A program made the position numbers and the translations under genes. Positions 28,874-38,330 of a stretch of 64,000 bases of DNA are shown here, one piece after another. The notes under the pieces were generated by a model. The model was not told the DNA's origin. It saw only the letters and a program-made list of their open reading frames with translations, and ran no database searches. The DNA is from Corynebacterium hindlerae (GTDB taxonomy: Bacteria > Actinomycetota > Actinomycetes > Mycobacteriales > Mycobacteriaceae). Each line of letters opens with the position of its first letter. Positions within the stretch are counted from its first letter, which is position 1. Location: assembly GCF_014117265.1 (NCBI RefSeq), contig NZ_CP059833.1, forward strand, positions 248,001 through 312,000. Direction: 5' to 3'.

Positions 28874-29470
28874 CTAGCTAGTGTGCCTGCGCACCATATC
28901 AACAAAGTATTCGTGCACCCGGGTGTCGCCTGAAACCTCTGGATGGAAGGACGTGGCCATCACATTTCCGGAGCGAACTGCAACAATTGCCCCAGCTGCG
29001 GGGCCGTTTGGGACAGTGGCGACTACATCTACTCCCTCGCCCACTCGTTCCACCCACGGCGCACGAATAAAAACAGCTGGCACGGGATCGACGATACCGG
29101 CAAAGTCCAGTGCCGCTTCAAAGGAATCGACTTGGCGGCCGAACGCATTGCGCCGCACCGTGATGTCCAACCCACTCAAGCACTGGGCGTCTGCACGGGT
29201 ATCGAGGATCTCGGAAGACAGCAGGATCATCCCGGCACAGGTGCCATAAGCCGGAAGCCCGCCTCGGATAGCGTCCTTTAGCGGCTCCAGCAGGCCACCC
29301 AGTTCCAGCAGCTTGGAGATGGTCGTGGACTCCCCGCCCGGCAAGATGATGCCGTCGAGGCCCTCCAAATGCGCTACCCGGCGTACCTGCCGATGCTCCA
29401 CCCCCAACTCATCCAGGGTGCTCTCGTGTTCTGCAACGCCTCCCTGAACTGCCAGTACGCCAATGATCAT
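28874..29470 (-). CDS. pdxT: Pyridoxal 5'-phosphate synthase glutaminase subunit
   Basis: Releases ammonia from glutamine for PdxS. 198 residues. Class I glutaminase motifs: ILPGGESTTISKL, the nucleophile Cys in AYGTCAGMILLS, and the His-Glu pair in TSFHPEVSGDTRVH. The start overlaps the tesB stop (ATGA). Its partner pdxS lies 2 kb away in this window, separated by tesB, a DUF3817 gene and a long non-coding gap, instead of being adjacent. Confidence 0.95.
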   Translation of the reverse strand: MIIGVLAVQGGVAEHESTLDELGVEHRQVRRVAHLEGLDGIILPGGESTTISKLLELGGLLEPLKDAIRGGLPAYGTCAGMILLSSEILDTRADAQCLSGLDITVRRNAFGRQVDSFEAALDFAGIVDPVPAVFIRAPWVERVGEGVDVVATVPNGPAAGAIVAVRSGNVMATSFHPEVSGDTRVHEYFVDMVRRHTS

Positions 29471-30333
29471 GCTTCTCCTACCTTGAGTGTTTTCATGGGG
29501 AAGGCTTTCTTGCCGGGTTTGAGTAGCCGGGTGAGCCCCTCCTGGGTGACCACAGCGACGAGGTTGCCGCTGCGGTCGAAGATGCGTCCGTGCGTGAGCG
29601 CACGCCCATCGGCTGCGGACGGTGAAATTTGATCATAAAGCAACCATTCGTCGGCGCGGAACGGCCGCAGGAACCACATGGCGTGGTCCAGCGAGGCCTG
29701 CATGACGGCAACATCAGGGTGTGGCACCAGTGCACTTTGCAGCAGTGTCATATCGGACATGTATGCCAGGGTGCAGACGTGGAAAGTGTCGTCGTCAGGC
29801 AGTGGGGTTTTGGATTTGAACCACACTACTTGCTGGCTAGAGGTGTATTTGTTGTGGTCGAAGGCGTCGTTTGGCACCATGCGGATGTCCCATTCACTCC
29901 ACTCTTTCAGCAGTGCCCGTGACCTGGGGATCATTGCCTCAGTGTTCACCACGATGTCCTCAGGATCGGGAACGTCCCGCATCTGATCTGTGTGTTCGAT
30001 ACCTACATCACCGATCTTGTGGAAACTCGCCTGCATGATGAAGTTCGGCTCGCCATCTTGCACTGCTTTGACTTGCCGAGCGCAGAAGCTGCGACCGTCC
30101 CTGATTCGATCCACGAGGTATGTGGTGGGCTGGTCGGATTTACCGGGCGCCACGAAGTAGCCGTGCAGGGAGTGAACTCGATATTCCGGGTCCACCGTGC
30201 GAGTTGCTGCGACCAGGGCTTGGGCGGCAACTTGCCCGCCGAAGGTGCGGATGAAGGCTGTAGGGACTACCGGCCCGCGGTAGATATCGCGGTCAATCCG
30301 CTCGAGGTTAAGGACCTCATCAATCACAGCCAT
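29467..30333 (-). CDS. tesB: Acyl-CoA thioesterase II
   Basis: Hydrolyses acyl-CoA thioesters. 288 residues forming a double hot-dog fold. N-terminal VLNLERIDRDIYRGPVVPT and GGQVAAQALVAA, then YRVHSLHGYFVAPGKSDQP; C-terminal hot-dog contains SLDHAMWFLRPFRADEWLLYD. I chose the ATG at 30333 (GGGAG 8 nt upstream) rather than the in-frame ATG at 30348. Overlaps pdxT by 4 nt. Confidence 0.92.
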   Translation of the reverse strand: MAVIDEVLNLERIDRDIYRGPVVPTAFIRTFGGQVAAQALVAATRTVDPEYRVHSLHGYFVAPGKSDQPTTYLVDRIRDGRSFCARQVKAVQDGEPNFIMQASFHKIGDVGIEHTDQMRDVPDPEDIVVNTEAMIPRSRALLKEWSEWDIRMVPNDAFDHNKYTSSQQVVWFKSKTPLPDDDTFHVCTLAYMSDMTLLQSALVPHPDVAVMQASLDHAMWFLRPFRADEWLLYDQISPSAADGRALTHGRIFDRSGNLVAVVTQEGLTRLLKPGKKAFPMKTLKVGEA

Positions 30334-30410
30334 ACTAAAAACTCCCATCTACACCAGGGCCATACACCTGACCTCACCATTACACCACGACTGACGTAGG
30401 CTCTATCGCT

Positions 30411-30872
30411 ATGTCCCCTAAAAAGCTCTATGCCACCCTTGCCAAAGCAGAAATGGTCACCTGGACACTCCTCCTGAGCGCCATGGTGCTGAAATACACC
30501 GGAGTTACTGACCTAGCGGTTCGATTTGCCGGCGGTATTCACGGCTTCGTCTTCCTCTGCTACGGCGCGGTCACCATTTTGTTATGGATTAACAACCGCT
30601 GGCCAGCTTCCCGTGGCATCCTCGGCTTGTTATCCACCCTCATTCCGTTTTGCACCGTGCCGTTTGAGCGCTCCGTAGAAAAGGCCGGGCTTATCGACGG
30701 CCCGTGGCGCTTCCGCGATACCACCGAGCAGCCACAAGGGTTCTTCGAGCACATCCTGGCGCTGATCGTGCGTCGCCCGCTGATCGCAGCGGTCGTGATC
30801 CTCGCACTGATCGTGGTGGTGTTCCTTACGTTGCTGTCTCTCGGTTCCCCACTCGAAGCACTGAAGAATTAG
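30411..30872 (+). CDS. DUF3817 integral membrane protein
   Basis: 153 residues with four predicted membrane segments. The family features are AEMVTWTLLLSAMVLKY near the N-terminus and GGIHGFVFLCYGAV; a cytoplasmic loop holds SVEKAGLIDGPWR. The last membrane helix is very hydrophobic (VVILALIVVVFLTLLSL). Function unknown. Divergent from tesB; followed by a 650 bp gap with repeats. Confidence 0.85.
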   Translation: MSPKKLYATLAKAEMVTWTLLLSAMVLKYTGVTDLAVRFAGGIHGFVFLCYGAVTILLWINNRWPASRGILGLLSTLIPFCTVPFERSVEKAGLIDGPWRFRDTTEQPQGFFEHILALIVRRPLIAAVVILALIVVVFLTLLSLGSPLEALKN

Positions 30873-30979
30873 CCCGCAACAAGCAACGGTTAAGTAGCAA
30901 AAAGTGTGTCCGGTCGGCGTGTTGTCAGTTGTTACCTCACCCCTGGGGGGCTCTGATCACGGCCCCTGAAGTTTCTTAC

Positions 30980-31083
30980 TAAACCCCGGGAAGCATTCCC
31001 CGGATCTCTGACCAAAAACAGCGAAATAGCAAGTGTAAAGCCTAAAAAATCACCGAAACCCGGGGAATACTTCCCGGGTTTTA
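30980..31083. repeat. Family B repeat, full copy 1
   Basis: Arms at 30980-31003 and 31060-31083 are inverted (22 of 24 positions) around CCGGGAAGCATTCCCC, with 56 nt between. Each arm is also nearly self-complementary (CCGGG ... CCCGG), so either two small hairpins or one long one can form. The first half of the 56 nt core (around ACAGCGAAATAGC) resembles the copy at 57767-57867. Confidence 0.8.
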
Positions 31084-31297
31084 CAGGGTTAAGCAACACA
31101 AGGGCGCGAACCTGCGGTTCAGACTCCATCGGGAGATACCCAACGAGCCTGCAGCATCGGTCATTGCGGTTGAGCCGACAGCACAAGCAAGGACGGCCCG
31201 AAAAGGTCGCCCTGTGTGTGAGATCAGCTCTGGTTTTGGTGGTGCCGTTGTCTTTGCATTGTCCCAGGCAGACGGGAAATCGGCTCGGTTTTTGGGT

Positions 31298-31340
31298 CAC
31301 CGGAGTTAGGTAACCGCACCTGCTAGCACAGGTGCGGTAT
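31298..31340 (+). repeat. Family C repeat, copy 1
   Basis: 43 bp starting CACCGGAG and ending in a hairpin with a perfect 10 bp stem ACCGCACCTG / CAGGTGCGGT and loop CTAGCA. It matches the reverse complement of 57980-58022 with two substitutions and one extra base. Both copies lie within about 220 bp of a family B repeat. Confidence 0.8.
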
Positions 31341-31465
31341 CACTGGCGGTATTGAACAAGATTTGTGGGTTTACAAGGCCCGAAACAATATACAGCACCT
31401 GTTTACATGCCCTGACCTGGCTTTACTGTGGAATTCAGACACACATTCTGTCTCTTAATCCACAA

Positions 31466-31500
31466 AGCCCGCTACCTCCTATGTTCACAGGTAGCGGGCT
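31466..31500 (-). terminator. Terminator after pdxS
   Basis: AGCCCGCTACCT / AGGTAGCGGGCT perfect 12 bp stem with an 11 nt loop, directly downstream of the pdxS stop. Confidence 0.85.
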
Positions 31501-31523
31501 GTTTCCGTTGGAGCGACTAGTGG

Positions 31524-32420
31524 CTACCAGCCACGCTCAGAGAGCCGGTGCGGTACTGGCTCGTCCTCAACATTGATGCCAACCATAGCTTCGCCCAAGC
31601 CGCGGGAGACGCGGGCGATGGTCTCTGGATCATCGAAGTTCTGGGTTGCCTGGACGATCGCCTTGGCGCGAGCTTCTGGGTTACCGGACTTGAATATGCC
31701 AGATCCCACGAAGACGCCCTCAGCGCCAAGCTGCATCATCATAGCCGCGTCGGCTGGAGTGGCGATGCCACCTGCGGTGAACAGTACCACTGGCAACTTG
31801 CCTTCGCGTGCGACCTCGCGGACCAGCTCGTATGGCGCCTGCAGTTCCTTGGCTGCCACGTAGAGTTCGTCTTCAGCCATGGACTTGAGGCGATTGATTT
31901 CTGCGCGGATGGTACGCATGTGGGTCACGGCATTAGAGACGTCGCCGGTGCCGGCTTCGCCCTTGGAACGGATCATCGCTGCGCCTTCGTTGATGCGACG
32001 CAGTGCTTCGCCAAGGTTGGTGGCACCGCACACGAACGGCACAGTGAAGTCGAACTTGTCGATGTGGTTAGCGTAGTCAGCTGGGGACAGCACCTCGGAT
32101 TCGTCGATGAAGTCGACACCGAGGGACTGCAGCACCTGTGCTTCTACGAAGTGACCAATACGGGCCTTCGCCATCACTGGGATGGACACGGCGTTAATAA
32201 TTCCCTCGATCATGTCTGGGTCAGACATGCGGGAAATGCCTCCCTGGGCGCGGATGTCGGCTGGGACGCGCTCGAGTGCCATTACGGCGGTTGCACCTGC
32301 GTCTTCAGCAATCTTTGCCTGTTCTGGGGTAACAACGTCCATGATGACGCCGCCCTTGAGCATTTCTGCCAAACCGCGCTTGACGCGCGCAGTGCCCTGT
32401 GTTGGTTCCTGGTTGGTCAC
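31524..32420 (-). CDS. pdxS: Pyridoxal 5'-phosphate synthase lyase subunit
   Basis: Assembles PLP from ribose 5-phosphate, glyceraldehyde 3-phosphate and ammonia delivered by PdxT. 298 residues, TIM barrel. Motifs: [38 protein letters not shown] (containing a catalytic Lys), and [20 protein letters not shown] with [16 protein letters not shown] for phosphate binding. GTG start at 32420 with AAGGAGG about 11 nt upstream. Transcribed from its own promoter region and ended by a strong terminator. Confidence 0.97.
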   Translation of the reverse strand: MTNQEPTQGTARVKRGLAEMLKGGVIMDVVTPEQAKIAEDAGATAVMALERVPADIRAQGGISRMSDPDMIEGIINAVSIPVMAKARIGHFVEAQVLQSLGVDFIDESEVLSPADYANHIDKFDFTVPFVCGATNLGEALRRINEGAAMIRSKGEAGTGDVSNAVTHMRTIRAEINRLKSMAEDELYVAAKELQAPYELVREVAREGKLPVVLFTAGGIATPADAAMMMQLGAEGVFVGSGIFKSGNPEARAKAIVQATQNFDDPETIARVSRGLGEAMVGINVEDEPVPHRLSERGW

Positions 32421-32514
32421 GACGGTGGTGCCTCCTTTATTTTTATGTCAATAGTTTCGACTCACCCCATGTTAAACGGTTCACTTTTCCGAGCTACCAA
32501 CCGCCCCGCCTAGT

Positions 32515-32949
32515 TCATGAACGCAGTTCAAAATACACCGGCAGGCGGGCGGTTCCCCCGAGTCGTAACGCCCGCACGAGAGGCCGGGTGCGGACGGCGC
32601 GGGTGTCGCTCACGGCATCGTTGTAGAAGCGATGCGCGAGCTGTACCCGGGCAGAGGCGTCCACAATCAGAGGGTGCTCGCTGGTCACGCTCTCCATCAG
32701 TTTCCGTTCGGCGGCGGCCCGGTCGTCGAAAAGCGCGGGCGTGAGGCGGATGGACTCAGCGTGCTGCGCAAGCTCGCTTACCGACGGCTCCAGCGCCGCG
32801 ACCACGGCAGCCCGACGATCGAGCGCGGACTGGAGGCTGCTGAGCGCCGCGTCGACCCTGATGTGCAGGCGGTTGAGGCGTTGCGCGGTGAAAAATGCCC
32901 ACGATAGTGCGAGCGTGAGTACGATGACCGCAAGGATTGTCCAACTCAT
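32515..32949 (-). CDS. Short LemA-like membrane protein at the end of the PIM operon
   Basis: 144 residues. One N-terminal membrane helix (ILAVIVLTLALSWAFFTAQ), then a helical region. The C-terminal ARVQLAHRFYNDAVSDTRAV and LPVYFELRS resemble LemA proteins, in which an N-terminal helix is followed by a bundle ending in yFe; it is shorter than typical LemA (about 180). Mycobacteria have an additional membrane protein gene at the same place next to pimA. The start overlaps the pimA stop (ATGA). Function unknown. Confidence 0.6.
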   Translation of the reverse strand: MSWTILAVIVLTLALSWAFFTAQRLNRLHIRVDAALSSLQSALDRRAAVVAALEPSVSELAQHAESIRLTPALFDDRAAAERKLMESVTSEHPLIVDASARVQLAHRFYNDAVSDTRAVRTRPLVRALRLGGTARLPVYFELRS

Positions 32950-34025
32950 CGCACCCGTACCTTCGTGCCGTCCGCCACCGTGTCATACACCCGCTGGATC
33001 TCCGCGCCGATCCGCGACCAATCAAAATCCCAGGCCCGCGCCCGGCCCCGTTCCCGAACCTCGTCCCTACGCTGCTGCTCGCCTACCACCCGATCAAGCA
33101 CGCGCGCTAAGTCGACTGCTGATCCGGAGCGAAAGGTGTATCCGCACGGAGTAGCTGAGTCGCTGTGCAGCACGCTAGAGAACGCTTCCAGGTCAGAAGC
33201 TACCACCACAGCCCCGGCGGCCATCGCTTCCACGAGCACAATGCCGAAGCTCTCCCCGCCGGTGTTTGGGGCAACATAGATGTCCGCTTGCTGTAAGTAG
33301 GCGATCTTGTCCTCCTCACTCACTTTGCCCACATACGTCACCCCAGGGGCTGGGATCGGGGTACCACCGCCAATCACGGTGACGTGCAGTTTAGTCTCCA
33401 GCATCTCCAGCGCCTCCAATAGCAAAGCCAACCCCTTGCGCGGTTCATCAAGGCGCCCCAGAAACACCAGCTCCCGTGGAGTATGAGGCCGATCCGTGGC
33501 ATACTGCGCCACCTCTACCCCGTTCGGGATCAACACTGGATCCCCGCCCAGTTGCTCGACTTGCCAGCGCCGGGCCATCTCCGACACCGCGATGCCACCG
33601 CGAATCTTCTCCAGCAGCGGGCGCAGACTCGCCGCCGCCAGCCGCAACAACCACGAATCTGTGGCCGAGGCGTGGTACGTAGCGACAATCGGCCCCTGCG
33701 CCAGAGCTAGAGCGTGCAGGGAAAAGCTCGGCGCGTTGGGCTCATGAATATGGAAGATGTCAAAGTCGCCCTCCGTAATGAACCGCCGCACTTTACGACG
33801 CACTTCCGGCCCCACGGCTAGCCGCGCAACTGACCCGTTGTATGGAATCCCGATGGACGGACCACCCTTCACCACAAAATCAGGCACCTCGGTACGGGCC
33901 GAACACGGTCCAATGACCTGCACGAAATGGCCCTGTTGCTGCAGGTAACGTGCGTGGTCAAAAATGTGGGCCTGGACGCCACCCGGCTCGTCAAAGGAAT
34001 AGGGGCACACGATGCCGATGCGCAC
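32946..34025 (-). CDS. pimA: Phosphatidyl-myo-inositol alpha-mannosyltransferase PimA
   Basis: Transfers the first mannose from GDP-mannose to phosphatidylinositol on the cytoplasmic side of the membrane, starting PIM, lipomannan and lipoarabinomannan synthesis. GT4 GT-B fold, 359 residues. RIGIVCPYSFDEPGGVQAHI opens the protein; FDIFHIHEPNAPSFSLHAL and the GESFGIVLVEAMAAG motif (catalytic EX7E region) are present. I start at the GTG at 34025 (GGAGG 7-8 nt upstream), 2 nt after the acyltransferase stop. Confidence 0.95.
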   Translation of the reverse strand: MRIGIVCPYSFDEPGGVQAHIFDHARYLQQQGHFVQVIGPCSARTEVPDFVVKGGPSIGIPYNGSVARLAVGPEVRRKVRRFITEGDFDIFHIHEPNAPSFSLHALALAQGPIVATYHASATDSWLLRLAAASLRPLLEKIRGGIAVSEMARRWQVEQLGGDPVLIPNGVEVAQYATDRPHTPRELVFLGRLDEPRKGLALLLEALEMLETKLHVTVIGGGTPIPAPGVTYVGKVSEEDKIAYLQQADIYVAPNTGGESFGIVLVEAMAAGAVVVASDLEAFSSVLHSDSATPCGYTFRSGSAVDLARVLDRVVGEQQRRDEVRERGRARAWDFDWSRIGAEIQRVYDTVADGTKVRVR

Positions 34026-34027
34026 GG

Positions 34028-34900
34028 TCAGTCCCTCCATCTGTCAGCCGGCCATACTGGTTGCAGCATATGCCAATCTGCCGGGTGCTCCGCAATAGTG
34101 CGGGCGAAGCGATCAGCAATGCGTTGGGTGGTGGCTACTAGGTCGTCAACCACCAGCGGCTCGGAAATCTCCATTTCCCATCCACCATCGGTGAAATGGC
34201 AATCCACAGTGTGCAAGGCCGCGCCTGTCACCCGAGCAAGCTCTGCCGGCCCGGCGGGAAACGTGGTGGGCTCACCGAAGAATGTCACAGGCACGCCCTT
34301 GCCCTTCAAATCCCGCTCTCCCATGAGGCACACGACCCCGCCACCGCGCAGCACGGTTGCTAGGTGTTCGAAAGGCGCAGGGCCACCGCGGTGGGCCAGC
34401 ACCTCAAACCCGAGCTTGTTGCGATATTCCACAAACGCATCGAAAAGGACTTCTGGGCGGAGGCGCTCGGCAACCGTCGTGAAGCTGCCCGCGTGATGCA
34501 CCAACCACACCCCGGCCATGTCCCAGTTCCCGGAATGCGGCAAAGTCAAGACAACACCCTTGCCTTTGGCGAGCGATGAGTCCAGGTAAGACACACCGAT
34601 TACCGAGGCGTCGAGTTGCGCACGCAACGCAGCGCGGGAAGCCATGCGAGGCAAGCAGAACGCTTCCGCCCAGTACCGGGCGTAGGAGCGCAGGGAGGCG
34701 TCGAGAAGTGCTGGCGAAGGATCCGCGCCGGTCACCCGCCTGAGGTTCGTTCGGAGCTGCTTAGGAGGCGTGACCCGCGACGCTGCGAACTCCGCAAGAC
34801 GACGAACCCACCGGGGAGGCAACAACCCCACTATCTTCCACGCAGCGATATAACCCACAGCGGCCACATCGCGGGATCGAAGCGCCTGAATGAGCTGCAC
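34028..34900 (-). CDS. Phosphatidylinositol mannoside acyltransferase (PatA type)
   Basis: Transfers an acyl chain to PIM, 290 residues, LpxL/HtrB-like. The H-x4-D motif is in VLTLPHSGNWDMAGVWL, and FLMGERD-like segment reads VCLMGERDLKGKGVPVTFF. Start at the GTG at 34900 (TAAGGTG at the pgsA stop), which gives tight coupling; an in-frame start at 34948 would overlap pgsA by 47 nt. Orthologous position to Rv2611c. Confidence 0.9.
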   Translation of the reverse strand: MQLIQALRSRDVAAVGYIAAWKIVGLLPPRWVRRLAEFAASRVTPPKQLRTNLRRVTGADPSPALLDASLRSYARYWAEAFCLPRMASRAALRAQLDASVIGVSYLDSSLAKGKGVVLTLPHSGNWDMAGVWLVHHAGSFTTVAERLRPEVLFDAFVEYRNKLGFEVLAHRGGPAPFEHLATVLRGGGVVCLMGERDLKGKGVPVTFFGEPTTFPAGPAELARVTGAALHTVDCHFTDGGWEMEISEPLVVDDLVATTQRIADRFARTIAEHPADWHMLQPVWPADRWRD

Positions 34901-34901
34901 C

Positions 34902-35537
34902 TTACGCCCCCGGCGGAGCCGTGATGAACTCGGTTCCGTGCGGATCATGGCTCGCCTTCATCAGGCGCTGAACAACAGTGACCACAGAACCAACAGCCAG
35001 CACCCACAGGGCCACATCGATGGCGTACGGCACGCCCAGGCCCGTCAGCCCCAGCCCTGTGAGGCCAATGATGAGCCGCTCCGGGCGCTCGATCAGGCCA
35101 CCGATGATTTTGATGCCACCGGCCTCTGCCCGCGCCTTCACATAGGAAATCACCTGGGAAGCCACCAACGTAGTAAATGCTGCTGCGACCAGGGCCTGCG
35201 ACGCCTCATAGCGGTAGATCAGCCACCACACGATGACAGAAAACAGCACCCCGTCCGTGACACGGTCACAACTGGCATCCAACGTAGCGCCAAACACGGT
35301 ACCACCACCGCGTAGCCTAGCCATCGTGCCGTCGAGCATGTCAAAGGCCGTAAACAGCCCCGAGAGCACCGCTGCGAGGAACAGGTGGCCGGTAGGCACT
35401 AACGTGAGGATGATCGCGCAAGAAATCACTGTCCCCGCAACGGTCACGACGTTAGGGCTCAGCCCCAGCTTCAGGAAGGTCCGGGCAATCGGCTCCACGA
35501 TGACGGCTGCAGGCTTGCGACCATGCACGCTTAACAC
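34902..35537 (-). CDS. CDP-alcohol phosphatidyltransferase, phosphatidylinositol phosphate synthase type
   Basis: Makes the phosphatidylinositol(-phosphate) used by PimA. 211 residues, several membrane helices. The family motif D-G-x2-A-R-x8-G-x3-D-x3-D is intact in DMLDGTMARLRGGGTVFG and ATLDASCDRVTDG. GTG start at 35537 with AGGAA upstream. Second gene of HIT-pgsA-acyltransferase-pimA-lemA-like. Confidence 0.92.
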   Translation of the reverse strand: MLSVHGRKPAAVIVEPIARTFLKLGLSPNVVTVAGTVISCAIILTLVPTGHLFLAAVLSGLFTAFDMLDGTMARLRGGGTVFGATLDASCDRVTDGVLFSVIVWWLIYRYEASQALVAAAFTTLVASQVISYVKARAEAGGIKIIGGLIERPERLIIGLTGLGLTGLGVPYAIDVALWVLAVGSVVTVVQRLMKASHDPHGTEFITAPPGA

Positions 35538-35557
35538 TTAAGTTTCCTCTCCTCCCG

Positions 35558-36130
35558 CTACGGCCGGGCAACGCCAGGCAGATCATCGCGCCGCGCCCAC
35601 TCTTCAGCCAAGATGTGGCGGGTATCCCGAAGCAGCTGCGGTAACACCTTCGTGCCCCCCAGGACAGTCATGAAGTTAGCATCTCCAGACCAACGTGGCA
35701 CCACGTGCAGATGAAGGTGGTCACCGATCGACCCGCCGGACGCCCGCCCCAGGTTAAACCCGACATTGAACGCATCCGGGTGGGACACCGTCTTGATCAC
35801 TGTGACCAGCGCCTGCGCAAACGCCATCAGCTCCGCGCTCTCCTCCGGCTGCAGGTCCTCCAAGTTTGCGACCTTCCGGTACGGCACCACCATGCAGTGC
35901 CCGGAGTTGTACGGAAACAGGTTGAGCAGGCAATACACGAGCTCACCGCGCGCCACGATCAAGCCCTCTTCGTCGCTGAGCTGAGGGATCTCAACAAACG
36001 GGTCGGACCGTTTTTCGGTACGGGGCTTGGTAGCGATGTAGTTCATCCGGTACGGCGCCCACAGGCGCTGCAACCGATCCTCGTGGCCAAGCCCCGTATC
36101 GACATACGTGTCGTCGCTATCGGCGGGCAC
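35558..36130 (-). CDS. HIT-domain nucleotide hydrolase/phosphorylase (Ap4A phosphorylase-like)
   Basis: 190 residues. The histidine triad [10 protein letters not shown] is near the C-terminal half, with [17 protein letters not shown] before it. The orthologous mycobacterial protein at this place (Rv2613c) is an Ap4A phosphorylase; activity here is inferred from synteny. I start at the GTG at 36130 (GAGGAT 8 nt upstream), overlapping the thrS 3' end by 14 nt, which couples the two. Confidence 0.88.
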   Translation of the reverse strand: MPADSDDTYVDTGLGHEDRLQRLWAPYRMNYIATKPRTEKRSDPFVEIPQLSDEEGLIVARGELVYCLLNLFPYNSGHCMVVPYRKVANLEDLQPEESAELMAFAQALVTVIKTVSHPDAFNVGFNLGRASGGSIGDHLHLHVVPRWSGDANFMTVLGGTKVLPQLLRDTRHILAEEWARRDDLPGVARP

Positions 36131-38156
36131 CAATGTTATCCTCGTTCGGCTGATCGTTGATGCGCTCGCGGACCCAGGCGTCGATAAGCTCCACTGCCTC
36201 GGCCACCGGCACGCCGTTAATCTGCGTACCGTCCAGGAAACGGAAGCTCACTGCCTCGGCCTCCACGTCACGGGCACCTGCCAGCAGCATGAACGGCACG
36301 CGTGCCTGCGTGTGGTTGCGGATCTTCTTCTGCATGCGGTCGTCGGAAGTATCGACGTCGGCACGCAAGCCACGGGCACGCAACTGCTTAGCGACGCCCT
36401 CCAGGTGCTCCGCAAAGTCCGCAGCCACCGGAATGCCCACTACCTGCAGCGGCGCAAGCCATGCTGGGAAGGCACCAGCGTAGTGCTCCAGCAGCACACC
36501 GAAGAAACGCTCAATGGAGCCGAACAGTGCACGGTGAATCATGATCGGGCGCTGCTTGGTACCGTCCTGCGCGGTGTACTCCAGGTTGAAACGCTCCGGG
36601 AGGTTGAAGTCGAGCTGCACCGTGGACATCTGCCAGGTACGGCCAATCGCGTCACGGGCCTGCACCGAAATTTTCGGGCCGTAGAACGCCGCACCAGCTG
36701 GGTCTGGGACCAATTCCAGACCCGAGTTCGTGGCGACACGCTGCAGAATCTCGGTGGACTTCTCCCAAATCTCGTCGGAACCGACGAACTTATTCGGATC
36801 CTTAGTGGACAACTCAAGGTAGAAATCGTCCAGACCGTAGTCCTTCAGCAGCGAGATGATGAACTCGAGCACGGAGGTCAGCTCCGTTTCGAGTTGGTCC
36901 TCGGTGCAGTAGATGTGCGCGTCATCCTGGGTGAAGCCACGAGCACGGGTCAGGCCGTGGATCACGCCGGACTTCTCGTAGCGGTACACCGTACCGAACT
37001 CGAACAGGCGCAGTGGCAGTTCACGGTAGGAACGGCCTCGAGATGCAAAAATCAGGTTGTGCATCGGGCAGTTCATCGGCTTGGCGTAGTAGTCCTGAGG
37101 CTGCTTGGTGCAATTGCCGTGCTCGTCGTACTCGCCATCGAGCTGCATTGGAGGGAACATGCCGTCCGCGTAAAAATCCAGGTGCCCGGACTTATTGAAC
37201 AGATCCCCCTTGGTGATGTGCGGGGTGTTCACGAAGGAGTATCCGGACTCGATGTGCCGACGACGGGAGTGCTCCTCCATCTCAAGGCGAATGATGCCAC
37301 CCTTGGGGTGGAACACCGGGAAACCGGAGCCGATCTCGTCCGGGAAGCTGAACAGGTCAAGCTCAGCGCCGAGGCGACGGTGATCGCGCTTCTCAGCCTC
37401 CGCCAGCATCGTCTGGTACTCCTCCAGCGCTTCCTTGGATTCCCAGGCGGTACCGTAAATGCGCTGCATGCCGGCCTTGGACTGGTCGCCACGCCAGTAC
37501 GCAGCCGAGGAACGAGTCAGAGCAAAAGCCGGAATGTACTTGGTGGTTGGCACGTGCGGGCCGCGACAGAGGTCGTACCACTCCACGGCGCCGGTACGTG
37601 GGTTGATGTTGGAGTACGCAGTCAGCTCACCGCCACCCACTTCCATCGCCTCGTCGGAATCTGGGTCGACGTTGCCTTTGTCGTCGATAAGCTCCATTTT
37701 GAAAGGCTCGGCGGCGTATTCCGTGCGGGCTTCCTCCACGGAGGCATACGCCTTACGCTCAAATTTCTGCCCCGACTTGATGATCTTCTTCATCGCCTTT
37801 TCGATGTTCTTCAGATCTTCCGGGGTGAACGGCTCGGCCGTCTCAAAGTCGTAGTAGAAACCACCCTCAATCGCTGGGCCGATACCCAGCTTCGTGCCAG
37901 GGAACAGCTGCTGCACAGCCTGTGCTAGCACGTGTGCGGTGGAGTGACGGATAACACCGCGACCATCCTCGGTGTTAGCTGGGACAGGAGTGAACGTAGT
38001 TTCTTCTGTAGGAACGAAGGAAAGGTCCTTGATGTCGCCGGTGGTATCTTTAGCTGCGACAATCGCCTCTGGGCCCTTGTTTGGCAGGTCCAGTTTCCGC
38101 ATTGCAGCACCGACGGCTACTCCTGCTGGAACCTGGAAAGAAGTCATGGTGGTCAC
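36117..38156 (-). CDS. thrS: Threonyl-tRNA synthetase
   Basis: 679 residues. N-terminal TGS-type domain, editing domain with [17 protein letters not shown], then class II core: motif 2 [20 protein letters not shown], zinc ligands including Cys in [10 protein letters not shown], motif 3 [17 protein letters not shown], and anticodon-binding domain ([21 protein letters not shown]). The upstream region has no T-box consensus; the hairpin there is better explained as the DyP operon terminator. Heads the thrS-HIT-pgsA-PIM operon. Confidence 0.97.
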   Translation of the reverse strand: MTTMTSFQVPAGVAVGAAMRKLDLPNKGPEAIVAAKDTTGDIKDLSFVPTEETTFTPVPANTEDGRGVIRHSTAHVLAQAVQQLFPGTKLGIGPAIEGGFYYDFETAEPFTPEDLKNIEKAMKKIIKSGQKFERKAYASVEEARTEYAAEPFKMELIDDKGNVDPDSDEAMEVGGGELTAYSNINPRTGAVEWYDLCRGPHVPTTKYIPAFALTRSSAAYWRGDQSKAGMQRIYGTAWESKEALEEYQTMLAEAEKRDHRRLGAELDLFSFPDEIGSGFPVFHPKGGIIRLEMEEHSRRRHIESGYSFVNTPHITKGDLFNKSGHLDFYADGMFPPMQLDGEYDEHGNCTKQPQDYYAKPMNCPMHNLIFASRGRSYRELPLRLFEFGTVYRYEKSGVIHGLTRARGFTQDDAHIYCTEDQLETELTSVLEFIISLLKDYGLDDFYLELSTKDPNKFVGSDEIWEKSTEILQRVATNSGLELVPDPAGAAFYGPKISVQARDAIGRTWQMSTVQLDFNLPERFNLEYTAQDGTKQRPIMIHRALFGSIERFFGVLLEHYAGAFPAWLAPLQVVGIPVAADFAEHLEGVAKQLRARGLRADVDTSDDRMQKKIRNHTQARVPFMLLAGARDVEAEAVSFRFLDGTQINGVPVAEAVELIDAWVRERINDQPNEDNIGARR

Positions 38157-38249
38157 TGTTTGCGCTCCTTACGCGCTTAGGGGTGGCGGCATACCTGGCC
38201 GTCACCCGTGTTCCTAAAATTCCCAACATACTCGTCAAAAACAACAACG

Positions 38250-38283
38250 GGACTAGCTGGCTTTCTCCAAGCTCAGCTAGTCC
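38250..38283 (-). terminator. Terminator between the DyP operon and thrS
   Basis: GGACTAGCTG / CAGCTAGTCC perfect 10 bp stem, followed on the minus strand by GTTGTTGTTTTT. It lies just after the peroxidase stop; because it is also upstream of thrS, an attenuator role cannot be excluded. Confidence 0.75.
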
Positions 38284-38330
38284 TGTCGCCGCCGATCAAA
38301 GTTGCCTAGAAAATGATCCTACAAGAGGCT

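Larger units (their letters stand above)
30873..31523. other. 651 bp gap without a convincing gene
   Basis: Between convergent DUF3817 and pdxS. It contains the full family B repeat (30980-31083), the family C repeat (31298-31340) and the pdxS terminator (31466-31500). A 122-codon minus-strand frame (30932-31300) runs straight through the palindromic repeat, has unusual Cys/Arg-rich composition and no clear ribosome site, so I do not call it. The stretch could be a decayed mobile element or a structured RNA locus. Confidence 0.6.

Noticed and set aside
30932..31300. 122-codon minus-strand frame in the long gap
   Set aside because: Runs through the family B palindrome, is Cys/Arg-rich and has no start signal.
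36108..37928. 606-codon plus-strand frame opposite thrS
   Set aside because: thrS has all expected motifs; the other strand does not resemble any family.
38157..38330. Possible T-box leader upstream of thrS
   Set aside because: No T-box consensus (AGGGTGGNACCGCG) is present; the hairpin with T-run fits a terminator for the preceding peroxidase operon.
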